Shown piece after piece: positions 1-9,050 of a stretch of DNA of 64,000 nucleotides; the first letter of the stretch is position 1, and each line of letters begins with the position of its first letter. The stretch covers positions 1 to 64,000 of the forward strand of contig NZ_JBAKBF010000002.1 in assembly GCF_036881715.1 (NCBI RefSeq). The letters run 5' to 3'. The notes below the pieces were generated by a model. The model ran no database searches. It saw nothing but the letters and a program-made list of their open reading frames with translations, and had not been told where the DNA came from. This DNA comes from Pannonibacter anstelovis (GTDB lineage: Bacteria; Pseudomonadota; Alphaproteobacteria; Rhizobiales; Stappiaceae). A program made the position numbers and the translations under genes.

Positions 1-90
1 GTTCTGGGCTCGGCCAGCGGCCTTGCCCGCGACGCAGAGACGCTGAAGACGGAAGTGGCCCGCTTCATCGCACAGGTGCGGGCTGCGTAA
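1..90 (+). CDS. C-terminal end of a methyl-accepting chemotaxis protein (partial)
   Basis: The window opens inside this gene; only the last 29 codons and a TAA stop are present. The visible residues (SASGLARDAETLKTEVARF then IAQVRAA) form the amphipathic tail that closes many alphaproteobacterial chemoreceptor signalling domains. The complete receptor at 20861-22543 ends in a comparable way (VVETFVREFAAA). The family call rests on this short tail alone. The ligand-binding part lies outside the window, so the stimulus cannot be inferred. Confidence 0.6.
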   Translation, partial: VLGSASGLARDAETLKTEVARFIAQVRAA

Positions 91-115
91 GCTTCAGCAG
101 ATCACGTCAAACAGC

Positions 116-144
116 GAAGGCCGGGCAGCAATGTCCGGCCCTTC
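116..144. terminator. Hairpin between converging chemoreceptor and BLUF genes
   Basis: An inverted repeat, GGCCGG (119-124) against CCGGCC (135-140), is extended by GAA/TTC with one bulged base. It lies in the gap where a rightward gene (stop at 90) and a leftward gene (stop at 172) converge. The T-tract is weak on both sides, so the hairpin may end either transcript. Confidence 0.4.
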
Positions 145-171
145 GATTGGCGGCCGGGGCTTTGCGGATCT

Positions 172-630
172 TCAACTGTTCAAAAGGAAGTCGTGCCGGC
201 GGGATGACTGGGTGACGACCGCCAGCAGAGTTTCCAGCTCCCGGGTGTGAAGATGGAGCAAGGCCAGCGTGTCAACTGCGTGACTGAGTTCCTGAAGCAC
301 TTCCGAAGCAAGCTGAAGACAGCAGTCCGGCGCGGTGACTGTGGTTCCGGCAAAGGTTCTTTCCGGAATATAGCCCTCGCTCAGAACGCGCAGATTTTTA
401 TGCCGGCTATCCCTGGAAATGCGTCCGAAGGTGTCTTCAACATCGTCTGCCTCGCCCTCGAGGCTCTGGAAGAATTTCCCGTCCGCGAAGAACAGGCATC
501 CTGTCAGTCCAAGCCTTGCGTTGTTTCTGAGGCATTGCTGTCCGAGTGTGTGGATGCTGACACGCAGGTCGGGCTCGAACGCGTGGGTCTTCGCGTCGCT
601 CATGTAAGAGATGTGATAAAGCTGCGGCAT
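172..630 (-). CDS. BLUF-domain blue-light sensor, first of a tandem pair
   Basis: A 152-residue protein consisting of a BLUF (blue light using FAD) domain plus a short helical tail, probably soluble. The residues that form the flavin hydrogen-bond network are visible: Tyr9 in the opening HISYMS strand, Asn36/Asn37 in the NNARLGLTG turn, and Gln55 in FFQSLEGE. The family motif RISRDSRH follows. There is no catalytic output domain, so it should act by protein contact, as short BLUF proteins such as PixD and BlrB do. A strong ribosome site (GGAGGGG) precedes the ATG. It is a paralogue of the next gene, 199 bp upstream in the same orientation. Partner and output are unknown. Confidence 0.88.
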   Translation of the reverse strand: MPQLYHISYMSDAKTHAFEPDLRVSIHTLGQQCLRNNARLGLTGCLFFADGKFFQSLEGEADDVEDTFGRISRDSRHKNLRVLSEGYIPERTFAGTTVTAPDCCLQLASEVLQELSHAVDTLALLHLHTRELETLLAVVTQSSRRHDFLLNS

Positions 631-829
631 GCTATCCCCTCCGCATAATTGTGAGGGAATTTACGCAGCGGAAATTCAACCTGAGTTAACTGTGAGGATA
701 AAAATTAAATTTTTGCGATAGATGTTTTTCTCTTGCATGCAACCTGACTGGGCCGGGCTCCAAAGTGCCGCCATGCGCAGGGCTCAGCAAGAGGTGAGCC
801 GCTTGCTGAGCAACTGGATGGTTTCCCGT

Positions 830-1282
830 CTATCCGGCCAGAAGTGCGTCCTGATTGCGGCTTGGCTGGGTGATGACGGACAATAGCGTCCGGATCTCGC
901 GGATGTGAAGCTGATGCTGGGGGAAATCCAGCACCGCGCTGACTTCGGCAAGCGCCTCTGCCGTCAGGCTCTTGTCGCCATCACAGCTTGCGGCCATCTC
1001 GGGAAACTCGCGGGCTTCAATGGGCCCCTCGCTGAGAACACGCACGTCCGTATGCCGGTTATCGCGTGAAATCCGGCCAAATGTATCCTCGACGTCTTCC
1101 TGCGAGCCCTCAAGCACCTGCAGGAAATGCTGTCCGGTGAAGACAATGCAGCCCGTCAGGCCCGACGCGGCATTTCTTTTGATCGCTGCTGCCGTGATGG
1201 CTTCGAAACCCTTCTCAGGTGTGGGCTGAAGGGCAGGCAGCTTTGCGACGCTCAAGTAGCAGATATGGTAGAGACCCGGCAT
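830..1282 (-). CDS. BLUF-domain blue-light sensor, second of a tandem pair
   Basis: A 150-residue short BLUF protein with Tyr9, Asn37 and Gln55 (FLQVLEGS) in the same positions as its neighbour, and the matching RISRDNRH motif. A methionine (FPEM, near residue 115) sits roughly where the semi-conserved Trp/Met of BLUF strand 5 is expected; the neighbour lacks an obvious equivalent, so their photocycles may differ. The ribosome site GGAGG lies just before the ATG. The two genes clearly arose by duplication, and the clear divergence outside the core suggests it is not recent. No effector gene adjoins them. Confidence 0.88.
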   Translation of the reverse strand: MPGLYHICYLSVAKLPALQPTPEKGFEAITAAAIKRNAASGLTGCIVFTGQHFLQVLEGSQEDVEDTFGRISRDNRHTDVRVLSEGPIEAREFPEMAASCDGDKSLTAEALAEVSAVLDFPQHQLHIREIRTLLSVITQPSRNQDALLAG

Positions 1283-1385
1283 GGAGACCTCCGTGTTCCC
1301 GTCTATATCAGAAGCTTACGTGAAGGTTGCTCTGCTTCGATTAAGCTTTCAGATAAAATTTAAGGAATTTTGTTTGCCGAGTATT

Positions 1386-2072
1386 TCAGAACTCACGTTC
1401 CTCACCGGTCCAGCGGAAGAAGCGTCCTGTCCGTGTAATGTCAAAATTCTCGATAAGGCCGACGATACCGCTGGCCACTTCTTCCGCCGTGAGATCGGCC
1501 TCGCCGCCGCCCATGTCGGTACGCACCCAGCCCGGATCGATCAGCCCGACGGCGATGTTCTCCGGCTCCAGATCGGTGGCAAGGCATTGCATCACCTTGT
1601 TCACTGCGGCCTTTGAAGCCCGGTAGGCAACCCGGTCGGACTTGGCATAGCCCATCCATGACATCTGGCTGGAGATCGTCAGGATCCGCGGCTGTGCCGC
1701 CTTGCGCAGGCGCGGCAGAAAAGCCTGCGCCACGGCGAGGGGTGCGAGGGTGTTGATCTCCAGCGTGCGCAGGAAGCCGTCAAAATCCATGTGGAGGGCA
1801 CTTTGGTCCTGCCCGTCCGGTCCGATGATGCCGGCGTTGTTGAGCAGAACATCAATTGCCTGCGGACTGGAGGCAGCCGATGCCGCAAGGGCGTCCCGGT
1901 CTGCCACATCAAACAGTTGAGGGCGGAACAGGGGCCCGAGTTCTGCGGCAAGCCGGTCTGCATCCTCTTCCCGCCGCATGCTGCCGAGAACCGTCCAGCC
2001 GCGCGCGAGAGCGACCTTTGCAACAGCCAGACCGATCCCTCTGTTTGCACCTGTGATGAGCATGACGGGCAT
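1386..2072 (-). CDS. Short-chain dehydrogenase/reductase
   Basis: A 228-residue classical SDR with a Rossmann fold. It shows the nucleotide-binding TGANRGIG (residues 7-14), the structural NNAG (78-81), a serine-bearing ISSQMS strand and the catalytic Tyr150/Lys154 pair in YRASK. The cofactor (NADH or NADPH) and substrate cannot be read from sequence. The open frame extends 22 codons further upstream, but the start at 2072 is preferred. AGGAGA lies about 10 bases before it, the Rossmann strand begins straight away, and the extension would run into the terminator of the upstream gene. Confidence 0.85.
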   Translation of the reverse strand: MPVMLITGANRGIGLAVAKVALARGWTVLGSMRREEDADRLAAELGPLFRPQLFDVADRDALAASAASSPQAIDVLLNNAGIIGPDGQDQSALHMDFDGFLRTLEINTLAPLAVAQAFLPRLRKAAQPRILTISSQMSWMGYAKSDRVAYRASKAAVNKVMQCLATDLEPENIAVGLIDPGWVRTDMGGGEADLTAEEVASGIVGLIENFDITRTGRFFRWTGEEREF

Positions 2073-2095
2073 GGGCAAAACGTCTCCTGCACGTG

Positions 2096-2126
2096 AAAGA
2101 AAAAGCCGCCGGAAATGACCGGCGGC
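2096..2126 (-). terminator. Rho-independent terminator of cpdB
   Basis: A perfect 8-bp stem (GCCGCCGG and CCGGCGGC, 2105-2112 and 2119-2126) has a 6-base loop. On the minus strand it is followed by a T-rich run (CTTTTTCTTTC). It lies 83-113 bases after the cpdB stop and just ahead of the SDR ribosome site. Confidence 0.8.
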
Positions 2127-2208
2127 GATCCGTTCCAAGTCAACCTAGGGCGGCCCGGGTCAGGCGGCAACCACGCGGTGAAGATCCGGCGCGGTTGCCG
2201 TCTGCCGC

Positions 2209-4188
2209 TCAGAGCGTGATGCGGTAGCGCGCGAAGCCGTCGGCGCCGTCGCCTGCCGGTTCGATCTTCACACCCTTGACGGAAGCCGCATGGGCCTTGC
2301 CGCCAGGGCCGGTGTCGAACAGGACTGTGGTGCCGGGCATGGGCTTGAAGGTCCAGTTGGCATCGGCGCTTGGGCTGATCGTGCCCTTTTCGACGATATA
2401 GCGCACCAGCGCATCGCGGTTGGTGTCGGGACCGGCGAAGATGACGACACTGTCGTTGATGCCGGGGAAGCTGCCGCCTCCGCTGGCACGGTAGTTGTTG
2501 GTCACGACAACGAACTTCTGCTCCGGATCAACCGGCGCGCCATTATAAGCGAGATTGACGATGCGGTTTGCTTCCGCATTGAGCACCTCCCCCTTTTCGC
2601 CATACTTCGACGGCTGCGACAGGTCGACCTGATAGGTGACGCCATCGATGATGTCGAAGTTGTAGCTCGGGAAGGTGGGCTCGATCAGCATCTCGTCCTT
2701 CGCGCCCGGCGTGATCTGGCGGAAAATGCCCACAGACCGTTCCAGCCACTCCTTCACGTCCTTGCCGGTGATGGCCACCGCCTGCACCGTGTTGGGATAG
2801 AGGTAGAGATCGGCAACGTTCTTGATAGCCACATCGCCCACCGGCACGTCGGTGTAATACTCGGGGCCGCCGCGTCCGCCTGCCTTGAAGGGGGCGGCTG
2901 CGGAGAGGACGGGCAGGTTCTCCCACTCGGTGCCCTTGAGCATTTCGGTGATGTACCAGATCTGCGCCTGCGAGACGATCTGCACGCTGGGGTCATCGGC
3001 GACCAGCGCGAAATAGGAATGCAGCGGTGCGTCGGTCTTGCCGACCGGGCGGCGCACATAGGCGAGCGTCGCCTCATGCTCGGCCTTCACGGCGTCCAGC
3101 ACGTCCTGCTGGCTGTCCACGGTTGGGGTGACCGTGCGGCCTTCCTTCGTGTAGATCGGCCGTGCTTCGGTGCTGAAGCCGGTGATGCGCCAGCTGTTGC
3201 CGTCCCGCGCCAGCATCAGGTCGATGACGCCCAGATGCGAGCCCCAGAAGCCGCCCATGGCAGCGGGCTTGCCGAAGAGCGTGCCCTTGGCCGTGTCCAC
3301 GCCCTCAAGGCCGTCAAATGCTGTGCCGGGGAAGACGAGATGCTGGTGGCCGGTGAAGATGGCATCGATGCCTTCGACAGCGGCCAGGTGCAGCGAGGCG
3401 TTCTCCATGCCGCCGGCATAGGTTTCGGCCGAGATGCCGGAATGGGAGAGGGCGATCACGAGGTCGCAGCCCTGCTCGCGCATTTCCGGGACGAAGGCCT
3501 TGGCCGTCTCCACGATGTCGCGGGCGTTGACGCTGCCTTCCAGATGCTTGCGGTCCCAGTTCATGACCTGGGGCGGCACGAAGCCGATGAAGCCGATGCG
3601 GATCGGATAGTCCTTGCCCGAGCCGTCGCGGATGGTCTTGTCGACGATGACATAGGGCTTCAGCAGCGTGGTGTCGCTGCGCGGACCCGCGGAAAGCTGG
3701 CCCTTGGCAAGGTTGGCGCAGACGACCGGGAAATTGGCGCCAGCCAGCACCTTGTCGAGGAACTCGAGGCCGTAGTTGAACTCGTGGTTGCCGAGGGTTG
3801 CCGCGTCATAGTCCAGCACATTCATGCCCTGGATCACCGGATGCAGGTCACCGGCCTTCATGCCGCGCTCATAGGCAATGTAGTCGCCCATCGGATTGCC
3901 CTGCAGGAAGTCGCCATTGTCGACCAGAACAGAGTTGGCGGCTTCATTGCGGATGGCGCGGATCAGCGAGGCTGTGCGTGCAAGGCCTGCGGTATCCACC
4001 GGCTTGTCGGCGTAATAGTCATAAGGGAAGACATGGACGTGGAGATCGGTCGTCTCCATCAGGCGCAGGTGCGCCGTGCCTTCCTGCGCATGCAGGGAGT
4101 AGGGATGAAGGGCGGCAGCAAAGCCGGTGGCGGCTGCACCCAGCAGCAGGCCGCGCCGGGTGAGACGGGGGGAAAGCAACTCGTTCAT
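2209..4188 (-). CDS. cpdB: 2',3'-cyclic-nucleotide 2'-phosphodiesterase/3'-nucleotidase, Tat-exported
   Basis: A 659-residue periplasmic metallophosphoesterase that hydrolyses 2',3'-cyclic nucleotides and 3'-nucleotides, allowing extracellular nucleotides to be scavenged. A twin-arginine-like leader (TRRGLLLGAAATGF) and alanine-rich hydrophobic stretch precede the mature protein. Metal-binding motifs are TTDLHVH, GNHEFNYG and GHQH. The C-terminal 5'-nucleotidase domain carries YRASGGGSFPG. Overall it follows the E. coli CpdB layout, including LVDNGDFLQG and PEMREQG. The frame is open for 77 further codons upstream, but those would overlap the divergent mrp gene and lack the leader, so 4188 is chosen. 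A terminator follows the gene. Confidence 0.93.
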   Translation of the reverse strand: MNELLSPRLTRRGLLLGAAATGFAAALHPYSLHAQEGTAHLRLMETTDLHVHVFPYDYYADKPVDTAGLARTASLIRAIRNEAANSVLVDNGDFLQGNPMGDYIAYERGMKAGDLHPVIQGMNVLDYDAATLGNHEFNYGLEFLDKVLAGANFPVVCANLAKGQLSAGPRSDTTLLKPYVIVDKTIRDGSGKDYPIRIGFIGFVPPQVMNWDRKHLEGSVNARDIVETAKAFVPEMREQGCDLVIALSHSGISAETYAGGMENASLHLAAVEGIDAIFTGHQHLVFPGTAFDGLEGVDTAKGTLFGKPAAMGGFWGSHLGVIDLMLARDGNSWRITGFSTEARPIYTKEGRTVTPTVDSQQDVLDAVKAEHEATLAYVRRPVGKTDAPLHSYFALVADDPSVQIVSQAQIWYITEMLKGTEWENLPVLSAAAPFKAGGRGGPEYYTDVPVGDVAIKNVADLYLYPNTVQAVAITGKDVKEWLERSVGIFRQITPGAKDEMLIEPTFPSYNFDIIDGVTYQVDLSQPSKYGEKGEVLNAEANRIVNLAYNGAPVDPEQKFVVVTNNYRASGGGSFPGINDSVVIFAGPDTNRDALVRYIVEKGTISPSADANWTFKPMPGTTVLFDTGPGGKAHAASVKGVKIEPAGDGADGFARYRITL

Positions 4189-4402
4189 GCCGAAATCTCT
4201 TCGCAAGGCCGTGGCCTGTGGAACGGGGAAGGACAGGCCGTGACGAGCCTGCAGGGGCAAGTTGTAGGCCCGCAATCTTGTCGCTTCAATGACGGTTGCG
4301 GCACCTGGTGCGATTGACGGGGGCGGGTGAGCGGATAAGTTACGGCACGAGGTGAGCGGGATGCTTCGTGCAAGCCCCAAGAGCAGACAGGACGCCATCA
4401 GC

Positions 4403-5575
4403 ATGAGCGAACAGATCAAGGCGGCAGTGCATCAGGCGCTGTCGCGCATTCCCGGCCCGGACGGAAACGGCGACATTGTATCGCTTGGCCTTGTGTCCGA
4501 TGTGTTTGTCTCTGACGGCCGCGTGGCCTTTTCCATCACGGTGCCGGCAGAAAAGGCCCGCCAGATGGAGCCCCTCCGGCTGGCGGCAGAGACTGCTGTG
4601 AAGGCCGTTCCGGGCGTTGAGAAGGCGATGGTGGCGCTGACGGCAGAGCGCACCTCCGGTTCATCCTCTGCCCCGGCGCCGCAAGCTCACGGTCATGCCC
4701 ATGGTCATTCCCATTCCCATGCTCAGCCGCGCGCGCCGCAGCCGCAAGGCGCAGGGCCGGCCAAGGCAGGCGTGCCGGGCGTGTCGCACATCATTGCCGT
4801 TGCTTCCGGCAAGGGTGGCGTCGGCAAGTCCACTACCACGGCCAACCTTGCACTGGCGATGAAGGCCAACGGCCTGAAGGTCGGTGTCCTGGATGCCGAT
4901 ATCTATGGCCCCTCCGTGCCCCGTCTCTTTGGCGTCTCCGGCCGGCCTGAGCCGGTAAGCGGGCGCATCATCAAGCCGCTGGAGGGCCATGGGCTCAAGG
5001 TCATGTCCATCGGCTTCATGGTCGAGGAAGACACGCCGATGATCTGGCGCGGGCCGATGGTCATGTCGGCGCTGACGCAGATGTTGCGGGAAGTGGCCTG
5101 GGGCGAGCTGGATGTTCTGGTGGTCGACATGCCCCCCGGCACGGGCGACGCCCAGCTGACGATGGCCCAGCAGGTGCCGCTGTCGGGTGCGGTCATCGTC
5201 TCCACGCCGCAGGATCTGGCGCTGATCGATGCGCGCAAGGGTCTGAACATGTTCCGCCGTGTGGATGTGCCGGTGCTCGGCATCATCGAGAACATGAGCT
5301 ATTTCATCGCGCCGGATACGGGCAAGCGCTACGACATCTTCGGCCATGGCGGCGCCAAGGCTGAGGCGGAGCGGCTGAACCTGCCGTTCCTCGGCGAAGT
5401 GCCGCTCGACATGGACATCCGCATCAACTCCGACGCAGGCACGCCGATTGTTATGGCTGACCCGCAAGGTGCGCATGCCGCCGTCTACCGGGATATTGCC
5501 GCGAAGGTCTGGGCCAGCGTGACTGGTGAAACGGGCGAGGTCCGCCGCGCGCCGCCGCGCATCGTGATCGACTGA
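4403..5575 (+). CDS. mrp: Mrp/NBP35-family P-loop ATPase, putative Fe-S cluster carrier
   Basis: A 390-residue cytosolic protein with three parts: a DUF59/MIP18 domain (about 1-85), a linker with seven histidines (about 96-107), and a ParA/MinD-type NTPase with deviant Walker A GKGGVGKST (136-144). Mrp/ApbC proteins bind and hand on iron-sulphur clusters. The CPxC motif that usually ligates the bridging cluster is replaced here by Ala303-Pro-Asp-Thr306 in MSYFIAPDTG, so cluster binding by the standard mode is doubtful. Start 4403 is preferred to GTG at 4352 because it has AGGA upstream and matches the DUF59 start. It is divergent from cpdB. Confidence 0.92.
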   Translation: MSEQIKAAVHQALSRIPGPDGNGDIVSLGLVSDVFVSDGRVAFSITVPAEKARQMEPLRLAAETAVKAVPGVEKAMVALTAERTSGSSSAPAPQAHGHAHGHSHSHAQPRAPQPQGAGPAKAGVPGVSHIIAVASGKGGVGKSTTTANLALAMKANGLKVGVLDADIYGPSVPRLFGVSGRPEPVSGRIIKPLEGHGLKVMSIGFMVEEDTPMIWRGPMVMSALTQMLREVAWGELDVLVVDMPPGTGDAQLTMAQQVPLSGAVIVSTPQDLALIDARKGLNMFRRVDVPVLGIIENMSYFIAPDTGKRYDIFGHGGAKAEAERLNLPFLGEVPLDMDIRINSDAGTPIVMADPQGAHAAVYRDIAAKVWASVTGETGEVRRAPPRIVID

Positions 5576-5722
5576 CGCTGTTTTCCGCCTGTGCCGTGCT
5601 GCCTCTTGCAGTGCGGCATAGGTGGATGGTTGACCTTTGCACATAAAGGCGGGAAAGATTTCCCACGTCTCCCGCTTGTGGCACCTGTTCCGTGCCCGGC
5701 GCTCCCGGATCAGGATTGTCAC

Positions 5723-6601
5723 GTGGATCTTCGAGAAAACAGCAAGGCCATCACGGCAATGTTGCTGGCTATGGCTGCATTCCTCACCAATGATGCCATC
5801 GTCAAATTCATTCATGACGAGCTGCCGCTCGGGCAGATCATCGTCATGCGCAGCGTCTTCGCCTGTGCATTGATATATGCGGCATCTGTCGTGACGGGTG
5901 TGCACAGGGAGTTCCGGCATCTGGCGCATCCGACCGTAGGCTGGCGGACATTGGGCGAGCTGGGGGCAACCTTTTTCTATCTGGTGGCGCTCATTCATTT
6001 GCCAATCGCCAATATTACCGCGGTGCTGCAGTCCCTGCCGCTGCTGGTGACAGCGGCCGCTGCCATCTTCCTCGGCGCGGCGGTCGGCTGGCGGCGCTGG
6101 ACGGCGATCGGCATCGGCTTCGCCGGTGTGCTCATCATCATCCGGCCCGGTGTGTCAGGTTTCAACGAATGGTCGCTTGTGGCACTGTGCGGGGTGTTCT
6201 GCATGGTGCTGCGCGATCTCTCCACCCGGCGCATGCCGCAGGCGATCCCCACATTCGGCGTCACTCTTGTCACCTGCTTCGGTGTCATGGCGCTGGGCGG
6301 GGTGATCGTGATTTTTGAAGGCTGGCAGCCCATGACGGCCCGTCAGCTTGCCATCATTGCTGCCGGATCCCTGTTCCTGCTGGCCGGCTATATCTTCATC
6401 ATCATCGCCATGCGGTTAGGAGATATCGCTGTCGTCTCGCCCTTCCGCTATTCCAGCATTCTCTGGGCCATTCTGATTGGCTACGTTGTCTGGAGCGAGG
6501 TGCCGGATACGCTAACGTTGTTTGGCACGTCAATCGTGGTGGCAACGGGTGTCTACACATTCATCCGCGAGCGCAAGCTGGCGCAGCAGGGGCAGGGCTG
6601 A
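5723..6601 (+). CDS. EamA/DMT-family inner-membrane transporter
   Basis: A 292-residue hydrophobic protein with about ten membrane segments arranged as two EamA halves, a layout typical of drug/metabolite exporters of the RhaT/YdcZ type. A GTG start at 5723 is chosen because AGGA lies 7 bases before it and the first membrane helix follows directly. The longer frame from 5591 would add a non-membrane stretch with no ribosome site. The MFS gene starts 3 bases after this stop, so the two are probably co-transcribed. The substrate cannot be inferred. Confidence 0.85.
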   Translation: MDLRENSKAITAMLLAMAAFLTNDAIVKFIHDELPLGQIIVMRSVFACALIYAASVVTGVHREFRHLAHPTVGWRTLGELGATFFYLVALIHLPIANITAVLQSLPLLVTAAAAIFLGAAVGWRRWTAIGIGFAGVLIIIRPGVSGFNEWSLVALCGVFCMVLRDLSTRRMPQAIPTFGVTLVTCFGVMALGGVIVIFEGWQPMTARQLAIIAAGSLFLLAGYIFIIIAMRLGDIAVVSPFRYSSILWAILIGYVVWSEVPDTLTLFGTSIVVATGVYTFIRERKLAQQGQG

Positions 6602-6604
6602 ACC

Positions 6605-7846
6605 ATGGATGCGGCCACGAACGCGCAGATGCAAGGTGCCGGGCAGACGCCCTCCGGCGGGCGGCGCCCTCCCTTGGCAATCCTGATTGCCATCTCCACG
6701 ATCAGCCCGCTGGCAATGAACATCTATCTGCCCTCCCTGCCGGGCATGATCAAGGCTCTGGAGAGCACAGCCGCCGAGGTGCAGCTCACCATGTCGCTCT
6801 ATCTGGCGGCGGTGGGGCTGTCGCAGCTTGTGCTGGGGCCCATATCCGACCGCTATGGCCGCCGCCCGGTGGTGGTGACCGGCATGGCCGTCTTTGTGCT
6901 TGGCACGCTCATCTGCCTGGCTGCCACGTCGGTCGAGACAGTCATTTTCGGGCGCATCGTACAGGCTGCGGGCGGCTGTGCGGGGCTGGTGCTGGGCCGT
7001 GCCATCGTGCGCGATCTTTATGAGCGCGAACAGGCAGCCAGCATGATCGGTTATGTCACCATGGGCCTTGCGGTTGGCCCCATGCTTGCCCCTGCCATGG
7101 GCGGGGCGCTGGATGGCGTTGCCGGGTGGAAGGGCGGCTTCTACCTGATGCTTGCCATCGGCATTGCAGTCACGCTTGCGGCCTGGGCCTGCCTGCATGA
7201 GACCCATCACGACCGCAGCCAGTCCGCCAGCGTCACGAGCCTTCTGGCCAGCTACAGGGCGTTGAGCCGGGAGCGGCTGTTCTGGGCCTTTGCCAGCGTG
7301 TCCATGTTCACCTCGGCCGTCTATTTCGCCTTCCTTGGCGGAGCTCCCTTTATCGCTTCGGAAGTGCTGGGGATGACGCCGCTGACGATGGGGCTCTATT
7401 TCATGATGGTGGCCGGTGGCTACATCGTGGGTAACGGCCTGTCAGGCCGCTTTGCGGCGCGCGTTGGCGTGCTGCGCATGATTGTCATTGGCTCGCTCAT
7501 GCCGGTTGTCACGGTGGTGCTTGCTGCCGTTCTCTTCAGTGCCGGTATCTACCATCCCTTCTCTCTGTTCCTGCCCATGTGCATTCTGGGTCTCGGCAAC
7601 GGCATTTGCCTGCCCAGTGCCTTGTCCGGGGCCGTCAGTGTGCGTCCGGATCTGGCTGGTGCGGCGTCAGGTCTTGCCGGCAGCATGCAGATCGGCCTTG
7701 GCGCAGGTGTGTCCGCGCTGGTGGCCTGGATGCTGTCTCAGAGCATGTATCCTGGCACGGTCTGGCCGCTGCTTGTGGTCATGGGTGGCTGCGTGACGCT
7801 GACACTCGTATCCGTCATTGCGTGCTACCGCAGCGAACGGGTCTAG
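6605..7846 (+). CDS. Bcr/CflA-family MFS multidrug efflux transporter
   Basis: A 413-residue major-facilitator protein with about 12 membrane helices. It shows the Bcr/CflA signatures: NIYLPSLPGM in the first helix, the loop 2-3 motif GPISDRYGRRP, and RAIVRDLYER in helix 4. Members are proton-driven drug and metabolite exporters (bicyclomycin, chloramphenicol, sulphonamides, cysteine). The start codon is almost contiguous with the stop of the preceding DMT gene, which indicates an exporter operon. The gene converges on moaA with a 23-base gap and no evident terminator. Confidence 0.88.
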   Translation: MDAATNAQMQGAGQTPSGGRRPPLAILIAISTISPLAMNIYLPSLPGMIKALESTAAEVQLTMSLYLAAVGLSQLVLGPISDRYGRRPVVVTGMAVFVLGTLICLAATSVETVIFGRIVQAAGGCAGLVLGRAIVRDLYEREQAASMIGYVTMGLAVGPMLAPAMGGALDGVAGWKGGFYLMLAIGIAVTLAAWACLHETHHDRSQSASVTSLLASYRALSRERLFWAFASVSMFTSAVYFAFLGGAPFIASEVLGMTPLTMGLYFMMVAGGYIVGNGLSGRFAARVGVLRMIVIGSLMPVVTVVLAAVLFSAGIYHPFSLFLPMCILGLGNGICLPSALSGAVSVRPDLAGAASGLAGSMQIGLGAGVSALVAWMLSQSMYPGTVWPLLVVMGGCVTLTLVSVIACYRSERV

Positions 7847-7869
7847 GACAGGGCAGGAAGAGCCTGCGT

Positions 7870-8886
7870 TCAGCCGCCGGTCACGCTCATGTGGCGGGAG
7901 ACGGAAGGGCGGTTGGTGCGCCTGTCGATGACAAAGTCGTGCCCCTTCGGTTTGCGGCCGATGGCTTCATCAATGGCGCGCGACAGGAGCTCATTCCCTT
8001 CCGAGGCACGCAAGGGCGCGCGCAGGTCGGCGCTGTCGTCCTGGCCGAGGCACATATAGAGCATGCCCGTGCAGGTGATGCGCACCCGGTTGCAGCTTTC
8101 GCAGAAATTATGCGTCATCGGCGTGATGAAGCCGATGCGCCCGCCGGTTTCCTCGATCTGCATGTAACGAGCCGGGCCGCCGGTCTTGTAGGGAATGCCG
8201 GTAAGCGTGAAGCGCTCTGACAGCCGGGCGCGCACTTCGCTCAAGGGCAGATACTGATCGGTGCGGTCAGCGTCGATCTCACCCATGGGCATGGTCTCGA
8301 TCAGTGTCAGATCATGGCCTTCGCCATGGGCCCATTCCATCATAGGGACAATTTCGTCCTCGTTGACGCCCTTCAGCGCAACCATGTTGATCTTGATGGA
8401 CAGCCCGGCGGCCTTGGCGGCCTTGATGCCTTCCATCACCTTGGACAGATCACCCCAGCGGGTGATGGCGCGGAAGCGGTCTGCATCCAGCGTATCGACG
8501 GAAACATTGAGACGCCGCACGCCGGCATCTGCCAGCTCGGCGGCATAGCGGGCGAGCTGCGAGCCGTTGGTCGTCAGCGTCAGCTCGTCGAGCGCACCCG
8601 ACTGCAGGTGGCGGGAAAGGGAGCGGATCAGCCCCATGATGCCCTTGCGCACCAGCGGCTCGCCGCCGGTCAGCCGCAGGCGCCGCACGCCCTTGCCGAT
8701 GAAGGCGCTGCACAGACGGTCCAGTTCTTCCAGTGACAGCACTTCGCGCTTGGGCAGAAAGGTCATGTCCTCCGCCATGCAATAGACACAGCGGAAATCG
8801 CAGCGATCCGTCACCGAGACGCGCAAATAGGAGATGTCGCGCCCGAAAGGATCGGTCATGCGTGGCATGGCCGCTGCGTCACTCAT
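7870..8886 (-). CDS. moaA: GTP 3',8-cyclase, molybdenum cofactor biosynthesis
   Basis: A 338-residue radical-SAM enzyme that rearranges GTP to (8S)-3',8-cyclo-7,8-dihydro-GTP, the first step of molybdopterin synthesis. The N-terminal SAM cluster motif is C29-x3-C33-x2-C36 (CDFRCVYC). The second cluster uses the cysteines in NFCESCNRVR and ITCTG. The C-terminal GG dipeptide required for catalysis is present (SVTGG). Start 8886 is chosen for the GAGGGAGAG site just upstream; eight more in-frame codons are open. No other mo-cofactor gene is in the window. Confidence 0.95.
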   Translation of the reverse strand: MSDAAAMPRMTDPFGRDISYLRVSVTDRCDFRCVYCMAEDMTFLPKREVLSLEELDRLCSAFIGKGVRRLRLTGGEPLVRKGIMGLIRSLSRHLQSGALDELTLTTNGSQLARYAAELADAGVRRLNVSVDTLDADRFRAITRWGDLSKVMEGIKAAKAAGLSIKINMVALKGVNEDEIVPMMEWAHGEGHDLTLIETMPMGEIDADRTDQYLPLSEVRARLSERFTLTGIPYKTGGPARYMQIEETGGRIGFITPMTHNFCESCNRVRITCTGMLYMCLGQDDSADLRAPLRASEGNELLSRAIDEAIGRKPKGHDFVIDRRTNRPSVSRHMSVTGG

Positions 8887-9050
8887 GCGTCTCTCCCTCA
8901 TCCACGGCATACATCCGGCCGCGTTCTATCCGTCAGGGAATAACGTAGACAGTTTTTTCCCGAGAGCAAGATGGCACCGCGCAAAGTGATCTCACAGACG
9001 CAGAATGACGTACAAACAAACACTTGATATTTATCCCGGACAGCCTTGCC

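Noticed and set aside
2290..4317. 675-codon open frame antisense to cpdB
   Set aside because: Mirror frame caused by high GC; the protein is a His/Asp/Gly-rich jumble with no domain, while the opposite strand encodes full-length CpdB motifs.
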